A stretch of DNA of 64,000 bases from Paraburkholderia monticola. Its GTDB lineage: Bacteria > Pseudomonadota > Gammaproteobacteria > Burkholderiales > Burkholderiaceae. The notes beneath the pieces were generated by a model. The model did not search any database. It had not been told where the DNA came from and worked only from the letters and a program-made list of their open reading frames with translations. Within the stretch, counting starts at the first letter, position 1. Each line of letters opens with the position of its first letter. The stretch lies in NCBI RefSeq assembly GCF_001580545.1, contig NZ_LRBG01000007.1, forward strand, positions 1 to 64,000. The letters run 5' to 3'. Below, in pieces: positions 52,152-61,350 of the stretch. Both the position numbers and the translations under genes were made by a program.

Positions 52152-53456
52152 TCAACGCCCTGCCTGCGTCGATTGCCGCAACTTCGCCACTTCCGCCGCC
52201 CCGACCGCCGGCGCGCCGTTGTTCCAGCCCGCGCGCACGAAGCTCAGCACGTCGGCGATCTGCCGGTCGTCGAGTACCGCAGCGAAGCCCGGCATCGGGA
52301 ACGGCGACGGCACGCCGTTGATCACGAGATCGCCGGTGCCGTTCAGCGTCACGTTGATCAGCGACGACGCGTCCTTCGCGAGCACGTTCGGATTGCCCGC
52401 GAGCGGCGCGAGCATCGGCGCGAAGCCGCGTCCGTCGACGCCGTGGCAATGCATGCAATACGCGGTATAGACGCGCGCGCCGGCATCGTTCGCGGGTCGA
52501 TCGAGCGATACCTTCGTCGCCTGCGGATCGTACGCATAGGGCGGCGCGGCGTTGCCGCCCGCCGGCGGCAGCGACTTCAGATAGGTCGAGATCGCCGCGA
52601 CATCCTGATCGCTCATGGCCTGGGTGCTGTTGTTGATCACGCTCGTCATCGAGCCGAACGCGGAAGCATGGCGATTCGCGCCGGTCTTCAGAAACGTGCG
52701 CAGATCTTCGTCCGTCCAGCGGCCGAGCCCGGCGTTGTGCTCGCCGGTCAGATTCGACGCGAACCAGCCGTCGAGCAGCGCGCCGCTCAGGAACGCGCTG
52801 CCGCTTTCGTCGAGCGCGCTTTCCTGGAACGCGACGCCGCGCGGCGTATGGCACGACCCGCAATGCCCGAGCCCTTGCACCAGATACGCGCCGCGATTCC
52901 ACGCAGCGTCCTTGCCCGGCTTGTCGCGATAGGCGCCCTTGTCGAGGAACGCCATGTTCCAGAACATCAGCGGCCAGCGCATGTTCAGCGGCCACTTGAT
53001 GTCGGCCTCGCGATTCTCCTGCTGGACCGGTGCGACGCCGTGCATGAAGAATGCGTACAGCGCCTTCACGTCGTCGTCGTTGACCTTCGCGTACGACGGA
53101 TACGGCATCGCTGGATACAGATTGTGGCCGTCCTTAGCCACGCCCTCGCGCAACGCTCGCGCGAACTCCGCTTCCGTGTAGCCGCCGATGCCGGTCTGCG
53201 CATCGGGCGTGATGTTGGTCACGTAGATGCGGCCCATCGGCGTGCTCATCGGCAAGCCGCCGGCGAACGGCTTGCCTTTCGGCGCGGTGTGGCAGGCAGC
53301 ACAATCGCCAAGCTGCGCGAGATAGGCGCCGCGTTGCACGAGCGCTTGATCCGCGCCGGCGTTGGCCGCCGCGGTCGCCGCCCCGGCAGGCGTCTGGACG
53401 AGCAACGGCAACGCAACGCACAACGCCGTGCCAAGACCCTTCAACGTGTTTTTCAT
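52152..53456 (-). CDS. Triheme cytochrome c, electron-transfer subunit of a dehydrogenase
   Basis: A 434-residue exported protein with a signal peptide and three heme sites: CAACH, CGSCH and CMHCH. Size and spacing match the cytochrome subunits of membrane alcohol, gluconate and aldehyde dehydrogenases. The start at 53456 has AAAGGAG upstream. It lies 17 bases after the molybdopterin subunit gene, so electrons probably pass from that subunit to this cytochrome and on to the respiratory chain. Confidence 0.93.
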   Translation of the reverse strand: MKNTLKGLGTALCVALPLLVQTPAGAATAAANAGADQALVQRGAYLAQLGDCAACHTAPKGKPFAGGLPMSTPMGRIYVTNITPDAQTGIGGYTEAEFARALREGVAKDGHNLYPAMPYPSYAKVNDDDVKALYAFFMHGVAPVQQENREADIKWPLNMRWPLMFWNMAFLDKGAYRDKPGKDAAWNRGAYLVQGLGHCGSCHTPRGVAFQESALDESGSAFLSGALLDGWFASNLTGEHNAGLGRWTDEDLRTFLKTGANRHASAFGSMTSVINNSTQAMSDQDVAAISTYLKSLPPAGGNAAPPYAYDPQATKVSLDRPANDAGARVYTAYCMHCHGVDGRGFAPMLAPLAGNPNVLAKDASSLINVTLNGTGDLVINGVPSPFPMPGFAAVLDDRQIADVLSFVRAGWNNGAPAVGAAEVAKLRQSTQAGR

Positions 53457-53473
53457 GTCGGGCTCCTTTCGCG

Positions 53474-55726
53474 TCACGCGCTGTGCAGTTGACGGCCGAC
53501 CGGCAATTGCCGCAGCCGCGTGCCGGTCGCCGCATAGATCGCGTTGGTCAGCGCGGGCGCGAGCGCGGCGGTGCCCGGCTCGCCGATGCCGCCGGGCGCC
53601 TCGACGCTCTTCACGATATGCACGTCGATCGGCGGCGTCTGGTTGATGCGCAGCATCCGGTAGTCGGTGAAGTTGTTCTGCTCGACGCGGCCGTCCTTGA
53701 TCGTGATCTCGCTATAGAGCGCCGCCGTGATGCCGAAGATGATGCCGCCCTGCACCTGCGCCTCGATCGTGTTCGGATTGACGAGCATCCCGCAATCGAC
53801 CGCGCAGCTCACGCGCGTGACCGTCACCTCGCCCTGCTCGACCGCGACCTCGAGCACGATCGCGAAGAAGCTGCCGAACGCGTGCATCACCGAGACGCCT
53901 CGCCCTTGCCCCTTGGGCAGCGCGCTGCCCCAGTTGCCGGCCTGCGCGGCCACGTTCAGCACGTTCAGCGCGCGCGGCGATTTGCCGAGCAGGTCGCGCC
54001 GGTACTGCACCGGATCGATCTTCGCGTGCGCGGCGAGTTCGTCGATAAAGCTCTCGACCACGAACGTGCCGCGCGTCGGCCCGACGCCGCGCCAGAACGC
54101 GGTGGGCACCGCGTGCGGCTCCACGCGCACGTAGTCGATCAGTTGATTCGGCAGGTCGTACGGCAGATCGGCGGCGACTTCGACGGCGTCGGGATCGACG
54201 CCATTCTTGAACGCGGGCGGCGCGAAGCGCGCCAGAATCGACGAGCCGGCTATGCGATGCTGCCACGCGAGCGGCTTGCCGTTCGCGTCGAGCCCGGCCG
54301 AGATCGTGTCGTAGTAGTACGGGCGGTACATGTCGTGCTGGATGTCTTCCTCGCGCGTCCACAGCACCTTGACCGGCGTCGATACCTGTTTGGCGACCTT
54401 CACGGCCTGCGTGACCATATCGGTTTCGAGCCGCCGCCCGAAGCCGCCACCGATCAGATGGTTGTGCACGATGATCTGGTCGGCCGACAGACCGGTCACC
54501 GCCACCGCCGCATCGACGACGCGCGTCGGCACCTGCGAACCGAGCCAGATTTCGCACGCGTCGCCGCGCACATGAACCGTGGCGTTGACCGGCTCCATCG
54601 TCGCGTGCGCGAGGAACGGCTGCTGATAAACCGCGTCGACGCGCGACTTTGCATCACCGAACGCGCGACCGACATCGCCTTCCTTGCGCGCCACCGCGCC
54701 GCCGTGCTGCGAGGCCGCGGCGAGATCGTCGACGATGCGCTTCATCGATACCTGCGCGCCCGCGCCTTCGTTCCACTTGATGTCGAGCGCCTGCAGGCCG
54801 CGCTTCGCGGCCCACGTATGGTCGCCGACCACCGCGACCGCGTTGTCGAGCTTGATGACCTTGCGCACGCCGGGAATCGTCTTCGCATGCGTATCGTCGA
54901 CGCTCGCGAGCGTGCCACCGAACACCGGACAGTTCGCGATCGCCGCGTAGACCATGTCGGGCACGCGCACGTCGAGTCCGAACATGGCGGTGCCGTCGAC
55001 TTTCTCCGGCGAATCGAGACGCTTCGCCGGCGTGCCGACCAGCTTGAAATCCTTCGGGTCTTTCAACGGCACGTTCTGCGGCACGGGCAGCGCGGAGGCG
55101 GCCTGCGCGAGCTGGCCGTAGCTCGCGCTGCGATTGCTCGCCGCATGGATCACCTGACCGGCCTGCGCATGGCAACTCGCCGCATCGACCTGCCACTGCT
55201 GCGCGGCCGCGCCGATCAGCATCACGCGCGCGGTCGCGCCCGCGCGGCGCATCGGCTCCCACGCGAAGCGGATCGACGTCGAGCCACCGGTCAGCTGGCC
55301 GCCGAGCAGCGGGTCCATAAAGAGCTTTTCGTTGGGTGGCGCGTGATCGAGCGTGACCGCGTCGAGCGGCACTTCGAGCTCCTCGGCGATCAGCATCGGG
55401 ATCGAGGTATAGACGCCCTGACCCATCTCGACCTTCGGTATCACGAGCGTGACCTTGCCGGCCGTATCGATCTGGATGAACGCGTTCGGCGCGAACACGC
55501 CGCTTTGCGGCGCCTCGTTCGCATCGCCGCCGATCACGCTCTTGCCCGCCTTCTGATCCTGACTCGCGGCCGGCATGCTGAAGCCGAGCAACAGACCGCC
55601 GCCGGCCGCGGCGCCGACCGTCACGCCGAATTTGAGGAAGCTGCGCCGCGAGATGCCGCGCGCAGACTGCGTGCTGGTGTCCGGCGTCTGCGCGCCGCTG
55701 TGTGCATCGAGCAATCCCTGGGACAT
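53474..55726 (-). CDS. Molybdopterin-binding oxidoreductase subunit (aldehyde/isoquinoline oxidoreductase beta type), Tat-exported
   Basis: A 750-residue protein with a Tat signal (GISRRSFLKFGVTVGAA) and the molybdopterin domain of the xanthine-dehydrogenase family: VEMGQGVYTSIPMLIAEELEV, GGGFGRRLE, FWRGVGPTRGTFVVESFIDE and AVDCGMLVNPNTIEAQVQGG. No FAD domain is present, which fits IorB-like and similar enzymes. The start at 55726 is one base after the stop of the [2Fe-2S] subunit gene. It oxidises an aldehyde or N-heterocycle; the substrate is unknown. Confidence 0.93.
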   Translation of the reverse strand: MSQGLLDAHSGAQTPDTSTQSARGISRRSFLKFGVTVGAAAGGGLLLGFSMPAASQDQKAGKSVIGGDANEAPQSGVFAPNAFIQIDTAGKVTLVIPKVEMGQGVYTSIPMLIAEELEVPLDAVTLDHAPPNEKLFMDPLLGGQLTGGSTSIRFAWEPMRRAGATARVMLIGAAAQQWQVDAASCHAQAGQVIHAASNRSASYGQLAQAASALPVPQNVPLKDPKDFKLVGTPAKRLDSPEKVDGTAMFGLDVRVPDMVYAAIANCPVFGGTLASVDDTHAKTIPGVRKVIKLDNAVAVVGDHTWAAKRGLQALDIKWNEGAGAQVSMKRIVDDLAAASQHGGAVARKEGDVGRAFGDAKSRVDAVYQQPFLAHATMEPVNATVHVRGDACEIWLGSQVPTRVVDAAVAVTGLSADQIIVHNHLIGGGFGRRLETDMVTQAVKVAKQVSTPVKVLWTREEDIQHDMYRPYYYDTISAGLDANGKPLAWQHRIAGSSILARFAPPAFKNGVDPDAVEVAADLPYDLPNQLIDYVRVEPHAVPTAFWRGVGPTRGTFVVESFIDELAAHAKIDPVQYRRDLLGKSPRALNVLNVAAQAGNWGSALPKGQGRGVSVMHAFGSFFAIVLEVAVEQGEVTVTRVSCAVDCGMLVNPNTIEAQVQGGIIFGITAALYSEITIKDGRVEQNNFTDYRMLRINQTPPIDVHIVKSVEAPGGIGEPGTAALAPALTNAIYAATGTRLRQLPVGRQLHSA

Positions 55727-55727
55727 G

Positions 55728-56183
55728 TCAGGCCCCCTTCGCGGCGTGCTTGATCGCAGCGCGCACGCGGTGGTAGGTCCCGCAGCGGCAGATGTTGCCG
55801 GCCATCGCGGCATCGATGTCCGCATCGCTCGGATTGGGATTGCGTGCCAACAGCGACGCCGCCGACATCACCTGCCCCGACTGACAGTAGCCGCATTGCA
55901 CGACGTCGAGCTCGCGCCACGCCTGCTGCACTTTCTGGCCCGTGGGCGTCGCGCCGACCGCCTCGATCGTGACGATCTTGCGCTCGCCGACCGCCGCGGC
56001 CGGAAACACGCACGAACGCACCGCGACGCCGTCGAGATGCACGGTGCATGCGCCGCATTGCGCGATGCCGCAGCCGAACTTGGTGCCGGTCAACCCGACG
56101 AGATCGCGCAGCACCCATAGCAGGGGCATGTCGGGCGGGGCATCGACGGTATGGGTTTCGCCGTTGATATTGAACGTCGTCAT
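55728..56183 (-). CDS. [2Fe-2S] subunit of a molybdenum dehydrogenase
   Basis: A 151-residue small subunit with the plant-type cluster [15 protein letters not shown] and the second cluster motifs CGYCQSGQ and CRCGTYHRV. The start at 56183 was chosen from the conserved [14 protein letters not shown] start. It leads a three-gene operon (this subunit, molybdopterin subunit, cytochrome). No dedicated maturation gene is nearby. Confidence 0.95.
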   Translation of the reverse strand: MTTFNINGETHTVDAPPDMPLLWVLRDLVGLTGTKFGCGIAQCGACTVHLDGVAVRSCVFPAAAVGERKIVTIEAVGATPTGQKVQQAWRELDVVQCGYCQSGQVMSAASLLARNPNPSDADIDAAMAGNICRCGTYHRVRAAIKHAAKGA

Positions 56184-56540
56184 GAGCGGCTCCGGTGGGG
56201 TGTTGTTGTGGTCACGCGGTTTAGATCGCGACGCCGCACCAGACCGCGAGCACCTGCCGGTTTTGTTCGGCATGACGCGCTAATACGCAATGAAAATCGG
56301 CCTGTGGTCGAGCGGATGTCGCCATAAAACCGGCTGATTGTAGTCGTGGCGAAAGAAGTTCGCTTTGAGCCGCACAGCGGCATGTGGCGTGCTATGCGCG
56401 GCGCATCGGATGGAGCGACGGAACCGATGCGTTTACATCGACGCTTCAACCCGTTAGCGTGATCGGGTAAGCGTTCTATCGCACTGTGTCGTGTCACGAT
56501 GCGCGATACTGTCGAGTCACCTCAGCCGCAGGAGCCGCCG
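56184..56540. other. Intergenic region
   Basis: About 355 bases between the divergent dehydrogenase operon and the orphan gene at 56541. It should contain both promoters. No clear element, repeat or ORF was seen. Confidence 0.4.
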
Positions 56541-56939
56541 ATGAACGACCCGCAATGCACTCAATTCCTCTCGGATATTCGCCGACCGTTGCTTGCGCTG
56601 CACAAGGCGATTCTCGATCACGAACGCGCCGCGTATGAAAAGGAATTCGGCCCGGTGACGCCGGCGGCATTCCTGCAGGTGCTGATCAACGGCTCGGGGT
56701 TTCGCTGGCTGACGCCGCTATCGACGGTGATTGCGAGCGTCGACGAAATTCTCGACGACCCGGAAGCCGAACCGGGCGACCGTCTCGCGACCGCCGAGGC
56801 CGTGGTCGGCCTGTTCTCGCCCGATCAGCCGAACAACCACTTCCTGCCGCGCTATCTACCGCTCTTGCAGGCCGATCCCGCGATTCTGCATTACCACGGC
56901 GAGGTATCGCGATTGCTGCGCGGTGTGCAAACCAGGTAA
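56541..56939 (+). CDS. Conserved-looking hypothetical protein
   Basis: A 132-residue soluble helical protein starting MNDPQCTQFLSDIRRPLL, with AGGAG seven bases before the ATG. It contains HKAILDHERAAYEKEFGPV and a WLTPLSTVIASVDEILDDPE segment, then a Pro-rich loop. I do not recognise the family with certainty, and no neighbour hints at its role. Confidence 0.75.
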   Translation: MNDPQCTQFLSDIRRPLLALHKAILDHERAAYEKEFGPVTPAAFLQVLINGSGFRWLTPLSTVIASVDEILDDPEAEPGDRLATAEAVVGLFSPDQPNNHFLPRYLPLLQADPAILHYHGEVSRLLRGVQTR

Positions 56940-57118
56940 CGAAGATTCACCCGGAGCACGGCGACGGCGTGCGCGCCGCCTGCCGGCTCCTGGATTTCCT
57001 CACCGTTGCAACGACGGTAGATTCGCAACGATTCGACGACCGCCGGAATGCGCGGTCGATCGAATTACCTGGCTTAGCTGAATAAATTCGCCTTGAGCTT
57101 TTGCGGGAACAGGAAAGC

Positions 57119-58057
57119 TCAGCCGCGCCCCTGCGGCAGATAAGGCAGCGGATCGACCGGCTTGCCGTCGCGCCGCACTTCGAAGCCGACCGACACACGC
57201 GAGTTGTTTTCGTCGCCCATCTCCGCGATCTGCTGTCCCTTGCGAACGATGTCGCCCATCTTGACCAGCAGCTTGCGGTTGTGCGAATACGCGGTCAGAA
57301 AATCCTTGTTGTGCTGCACGATGATCAGGCTGCCGTAGCTGTTCAGACCGGTACCCGCATACATCACCCTGCCGTCGGCGGCGGCACGGACCGGATCGCC
57401 CGCTTTGCCGCCGATCTCGATGCCGCGCGTCTCGCCCGGCTGGAACGCTTCGACGACGCCACCCGTGGCAGGCCAGGCGAGCGTCACGCTGCTCGCATGC
57501 CGGCGGGTTTCCTGCGTGACGGCGCGGACTTCGTTGGCATCCGGAGCCGCTGCGGCCGATTGCGCCGCAGTATGCGGGGCGGTGGGTGCCGCAGCTTGTG
57601 AAGCGCTCTGCGCCGCAGGTTGCGCCGCGGCCTTCGCGGCGGCCGCCGCATTGGCCTGCTGCACCGCGCGCACCGTCTCCGGCGACGCGACATGCAGCAC
57701 CTGCCCCGGCTTCAGCCGCGCCGACGCCTTCAGCCCGTTCCACGCCTGCAACTGTTTGACGCTGACATGGTGACGCTGCGCAACCCGCGCGAGCGTGTCG
57801 CCACGCCTCACGCGATACACGAGCGGCGGCGATTTTTTCAGCGACGCGTTATCGCTGGCATCGGTCGACAGCGGTGCCACCGCTGATGGATCGCCAGCCG
57901 CTGTTGCACCCGCGTTTGCGGTCGCCACGCCTGAGGCCGCGGCGGCCACACCGTTCTGCGCATTCTGCTGGCCGACGTTCGCGCAACCGCTGACGGCCAA
58001 CGCAACCCATGCGCCGGCGAGACTGGCCAAGATCGTTCTGTCGAAACGCTTTCTCAT
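57119..58057 (-). CDS. LysM + M23 peptidase-like lipoprotein (NlpD type)
   Basis: A 312-residue envelope lipoprotein: lipobox VSGC, an Ala-rich linker, a LysM module (YRVRRGDTLARVAQRHHVS), a second Ala/Pro/Gln-rich linker, and a C-terminal M23 fold (GVVEAFQPGETRGIEIGGKAG, VMYAGTGLNSYGSLIIVQH). The M23 zinc ligands are incomplete (no HxH pair seen), as in NlpD, so it is likely an amidase activator rather than a peptidase. It is a single gene. Confidence 0.9.
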   Translation of the reverse strand: MRKRFDRTILASLAGAWVALAVSGCANVGQQNAQNGVAAAASGVATANAGATAAGDPSAVAPLSTDASDNASLKKSPPLVYRVRRGDTLARVAQRHHVSVKQLQAWNGLKASARLKPGQVLHVASPETVRAVQQANAAAAAKAAAQPAAQSASQAAAPTAPHTAAQSAAAAPDANEVRAVTQETRRHASSVTLAWPATGGVVEAFQPGETRGIEIGGKAGDPVRAAADGRVMYAGTGLNSYGSLIIVQHNKDFLTAYSHNRKLLVKMGDIVRKGQQIAEMGDENNSRVSVGFEVRRDGKPVDPLPYLPQGRG

Positions 58058-58382
58058 TGTTGTTCGACTCCTGCTGTATGGGTGCCTGTTTGCCGATCGA
58101 AAAGCTGGCGGGATTGTAAAGTCACATTTAATAAAAACGCCCCGCTCTCACACACTGATACAGACGTTACGAGCCGTATTTCCGTGTGACGACGGCACAT
58201 GTTTTCGGACGCCAATCGAGCAAACACCGCCGCTTGCCTGCGGCGGGTTCAGATTTGTTGACATTCGCCTTATCGGCAGGTGAAGGGGGAACTTGAATAG
58301 CCGGGCGTCGCGGCGGCAGGCGCACAAAAAAAGCCAGCCTTCGAATCCGAAGGCTGGCCGTTTTGCGTCGATGAGCGACGAA
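58058..58382. other. Intergenic region
   Basis: Between the NlpD-like and porin genes. Apart from the porin terminator at 58326-58359 nothing was recognised; the rest should hold the promoter of the NlpD-like gene. Confidence 0.4.
58326..58359 (-). terminator. Rho-independent terminator of the porin gene
   Basis: GCCAGCCTTCG and CGAAGGCTGGC form a perfect 11-bp stem with a four-base loop, followed by seven T on the minus strand. It begins about 25 bases after the porin stop. Confidence 0.92.
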
Positions 58383-59561
58383 CTAGAACTTATGCCGGAT
58401 CGCCGCGCGCACGACGACCTGCTTCGACGTCGAGGACGGCGACTGCGTGCCGGGGATGAATGCGTAATCGAAAATCGACAGCGTGGAATCGCCGGTGACC
58501 TGCTGGTAGGCGCCCTGCAGATAGACATCGGTACGCTTGGACAGGTTGTAGTCCGCCATCAGCCCGAACGTATGGATGCGCGGCTTCACGCCGCCGTTCG
58601 ACGCGTCATAGGTTTCCATCGTGTACACGTACTGCGCGCCGACGAACAGCGCCGGCGAAAACTGATACTTGCCGTTGACCTCGAAGTTCTGAAACTTGAT
58701 CGAGTTCAGCAGCACACCCGGCGGCGTGACGGGCACGAGCGGCACCAGCGGCTCGATGCCGAGAAAACCGTTTGCGGTCGGCTCCAGGTAGTTCGAGTTG
58801 GTATAGACGAAGCCTGCCGTCGCCGGTCCGAACGTGTAGTTGATGCCGCCGCCGAACACGCGCATGCGCGTCGCGATGAAGCCTGCGTCGTTGGTGGCGA
58901 TCGCGCCGTTGGCGCTGCTGCCCGGATTGTTGGCCTGCAGGTACGCCGCGGCGACCAGCAGCCCGCCGTACGCGTACAGGCCGCCGAAGCTGTATGCCCG
59001 ATTGTTGGCAAAGCCCGTGTCGTTGCTGAAGCTGTAGGTGCCGCCGAACTGGAAGCCCGCGATCGACGGGCTCGTGTACTTGACCGTGTTGTTAAGGCGG
59101 AACGTGTTGTCGGTGTTGTCGTTGTCGTAAGGGTGCGAGAACAGCTCGCCGCCCCAGTTGCCGTTGGCCGTGGTCTGCGCCAGATAATCGACGACCGAAT
59201 CGTATTGGCGGCCGAATGTCAGCGTGCCGTAGGGTTCCGAGCTGAGTCCGACGAAAGCCTGTCGGCCGAACAACCGTCCGCCCTGCCCGAGTCGCCCGGA
59301 ATTCAGATCGAAACCATTCTCGAGCTGGAAGACCGCCTTCAGACCGCCGCCCAGATCCTCGGCGCCCTTCAGACCCCAGCGGCTGCCTTGGGCAAGACCG
59401 CTGGAGAGTTCATAAACATGGCCCCGGCCGACATTGTTCGTGTAGTTGATGCCTTCGTCGATCACGCCATACAGCATGACGCTAGTCTGCGCGGCGGCAG
59501 GCGCGGCAAAAATGGTAGACGCAGCAACGGAGACAGCCAGCGCGAACACTTGCTTGGTCAT
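58383..59561 (-). CDS. Gram-negative porin (beta-proteobacterial type)
   Basis: A 392-residue outer-membrane porin with a signal peptide ending AAPAAAQ and the family start SSVTLYG-like MLYGVIDEGINY. Typical strands are GSRWGLKGAEDLGGGLKAVF, GRQAFVGLSSEPYGTLTFGRQ, and a C-terminal VVRAAIRHKF ending in Phe. Two ATGs are adjacent; the one at 59561 is six bases from GGAG and is preferred over 59564. It lets small solutes cross the outer membrane. The transcript ends at the terminator at 58326. Confidence 0.94.
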   Translation of the reverse strand: MTKQVFALAVSVAASTIFAAPAAAQTSVMLYGVIDEGINYTNNVGRGHVYELSSGLAQGSRWGLKGAEDLGGGLKAVFQLENGFDLNSGRLGQGGRLFGRQAFVGLSSEPYGTLTFGRQYDSVVDYLAQTTANGNWGGELFSHPYDNDNTDNTFRLNNTVKYTSPSIAGFQFGGTYSFSNDTGFANNRAYSFGGLYAYGGLLVAAAYLQANNPGSSANGAIATNDAGFIATRMRVFGGGINYTFGPATAGFVYTNSNYLEPTANGFLGIEPLVPLVPVTPPGVLLNSIKFQNFEVNGKYQFSPALFVGAQYVYTMETYDASNGGVKPRIHTFGLMADYNLSKRTDVYLQGAYQQVTGDSTLSIFDYAFIPGTQSPSSTSKQVVVRAAIRHKF

Positions 59562-60087
59562 CATGATCTCCCTGCACCTCGAGTGACAGGACAACTCGAT
59601 CCGGCCGCTTTCTTCTCTGCGTTCGTTTTTTTCGTCACTTTCGCAGCAGTTCTGAAGACTGCTCCAAGGGCTGCTCTTTCCGGAAATCCTCACACGACAT
59701 CGGCTGGCCGTCCATGAGAGGATGCGCCGATCTTCGAGAATGTTGCTAATTCTCCACTGCGGGTGGCTGCCTCTTTTTTCGGAGCGCCGCTTCAGGTAAA
59801 CGGCAGCCGCTGCTGCGTCGTTCGCTGCGTCATTGTCACGAAAAGAAATATAATCCTGCGCCTTTGCTGCAATGCAACGGAACTCGACGCCGCAGCGAGG
59901 GTCTGCTTTACACCCCGCTGACACGGCTGCCTTGCGAAGGCGGCCGAGCGCGGCGAGGCGGGCCACAGGCGAGGCCAGCACGGATCACCTTCCCGCCGCC
60001 GCACCAATCCCATATTAAAAAGCCTTGTGAGACGCCCGCCGCGCTGGATCAGCGCGCCGTCGCACAGGGCTGCTGTTGACGCCAACC
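59562..60087. other. Divergent intergenic region, porin / OpgC-like genes
   Basis: A 525-base gap that must contain the porin promoter and the OpgC-like gene promoter. TATAAT occurs at 59849-59854 but the nearest TTGTCA is only ten bases upstream, too close for a normal promoter. No ORF in it is convincing. Confidence 0.4.
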
Positions 60088-61197
60088 ATGCCCAAGTCAT
60101 CCTCCCGTCTCATCGAGCTCGACTTTTTCCGCGGACTGGTTCTGCTGATCATCGTCGTCGATCACATCGGCGGCAGCATTCTGTCGCGCGTGACGCTGCA
60201 TGCGTACGCGCTGTGCGATGCCGCCGAAGTGTTCGTGTTCCTCGGCGGCTTCGCGACCGCCACCGCCTATGCGGCGCTCGCCGAGCGGCGCGACGAGACG
60301 ATCGCGCGCGGTCGCTTCCTGCGCCGCTCGTTCGAGATCTATCGCGCGTTTCTCGTCACCGCCGGGCTGATGCTGCTGGTCAGCGCGGTGCTCACCGCAC
60401 TCAGCATCGACGGGCCGAATCTCGCCACGACCGATCTCGACGACCTGATCGACTCGCCGCTCGCCGCGCTGCGCGACATCGTGCTGCTGCGCCGCCAGCC
60501 GTATCTTGCGTCGGTGCTGCCGATGTACGCGTTCTTCGCGCTGCTGGTGCCGACTATCCTGCCGCTCGCGCGCAGCAAGCCGTGGCTGCTGCTCGTCGGC
60601 AGCGTCGCGCTGTGGGCCGGCGCGCCGGCGATCAGCCAGTACCTGCCCGCCGCGCCCGACATGCACTGGGACTTCAACCCGTTCGCGTGGCAGCTGATGT
60701 TCGTGCTCGGCGTGCTCGCGCGCTGCCAGCCGGTCTATCAGCGCATCAGCGCGCATCGGTTCGGCTGGCTCGCCAGCGTGCTGGCCTTCGCGGTAGTCGT
60801 GGGCGCCGCGTACTACAAACTGTTTCTGCTGCATGCGCCGCTCGCCGCGAGCCTCAAGCAGAACCTGTCCTGGCTGCGCGCGGGCAACTTCGTCGCGATC
60901 GCGTGGCTCGTCGCGAATCTGATCGAGCTCGGCTGGGCGAAGAAGGTCGCGCGCCGGCTGCCGTGGGTCGGCGCAATCGGGCGCCAGGGCTTGCTGTGCT
61001 TCATCGCCGGCGCGGTGATTTCGCTGGTGGTCGACTCGGTGCTCTATGCGGCCACCGATGGTTACCTCAACTATCCGCTCGGCCTGCTCGCGGATGCGGT
61101 GGCGGTCGGCGCGCTGTTCGCGGTCGCGCTGGGCGTGGAGCCGCTGAAGCGGTGGGTCGGACGCATCGTAACGGGGCGGCTCGAGACGTCGCCGTGA
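60088..61197 (+). CDS. OpgC-like integral membrane protein
   Basis: A 369-residue inner-membrane protein with about ten hydrophobic helices. It starts RLIELDFFRGLVLLIIVVDHIGG (residues 7-29), a segment shared by the OpgC family that adds succinyl groups to osmoregulated periplasmic glucans and by related acyltransferase-like proteins. FLGGFATATAYAAL follows. The ATG at 60088 is preferred over a TTG at 60076. No opgG/H genes are near, so the exact role is open. Confidence 0.86.
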   Translation: MPKSSSRLIELDFFRGLVLLIIVVDHIGGSILSRVTLHAYALCDAAEVFVFLGGFATATAYAALAERRDETIARGRFLRRSFEIYRAFLVTAGLMLLVSAVLTALSIDGPNLATTDLDDLIDSPLAALRDIVLLRRQPYLASVLPMYAFFALLVPTILPLARSKPWLLLVGSVALWAGAPAISQYLPAAPDMHWDFNPFAWQLMFVLGVLARCQPVYQRISAHRFGWLASVLAFAVVVGAAYYKLFLLHAPLAASLKQNLSWLRAGNFVAIAWLVANLIELGWAKKVARRLPWVGAIGRQGLLCFIAGAVISLVVDSVLYAATDGYLNYPLGLLADAVAVGALFAVALGVEPLKRWVGRIVTGRLETSP

Positions 61198-61350
61198 GCG
61201 TCTCGCGTCGATAGCAATTCCTGCGGACCTCGGGGCGATGGCAGAACTTTGCGCGCATCAAGCCTGCCGCCGCTTTCCGTCTCAAATTTCGCGCCAATGC
61301 TGATAGCATGACGGCCGCGCATGACTCCCGCGCCGGCCTTCCACACTGAC

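Noticed and set aside
53483..55753. 756-codon open frame antisense to the molybdopterin subunit
   Set aside because: Composition is strongly Arg/His/Asp with no known motif, while the minus strand encodes a full xanthine-dehydrogenase-type subunit.
59834..59854. TTGTCA ... TATAAT as a sigma-70 promoter
   Set aside because: The spacing between the hexamers is ten bases, far from the normal 16-18.
59792..60100. 102-codon minus-strand frame upstream of the porin
   Set aside because: Composition is unstructured, it overlaps the divergent OpgC-like start, and no SD or homology is visible.
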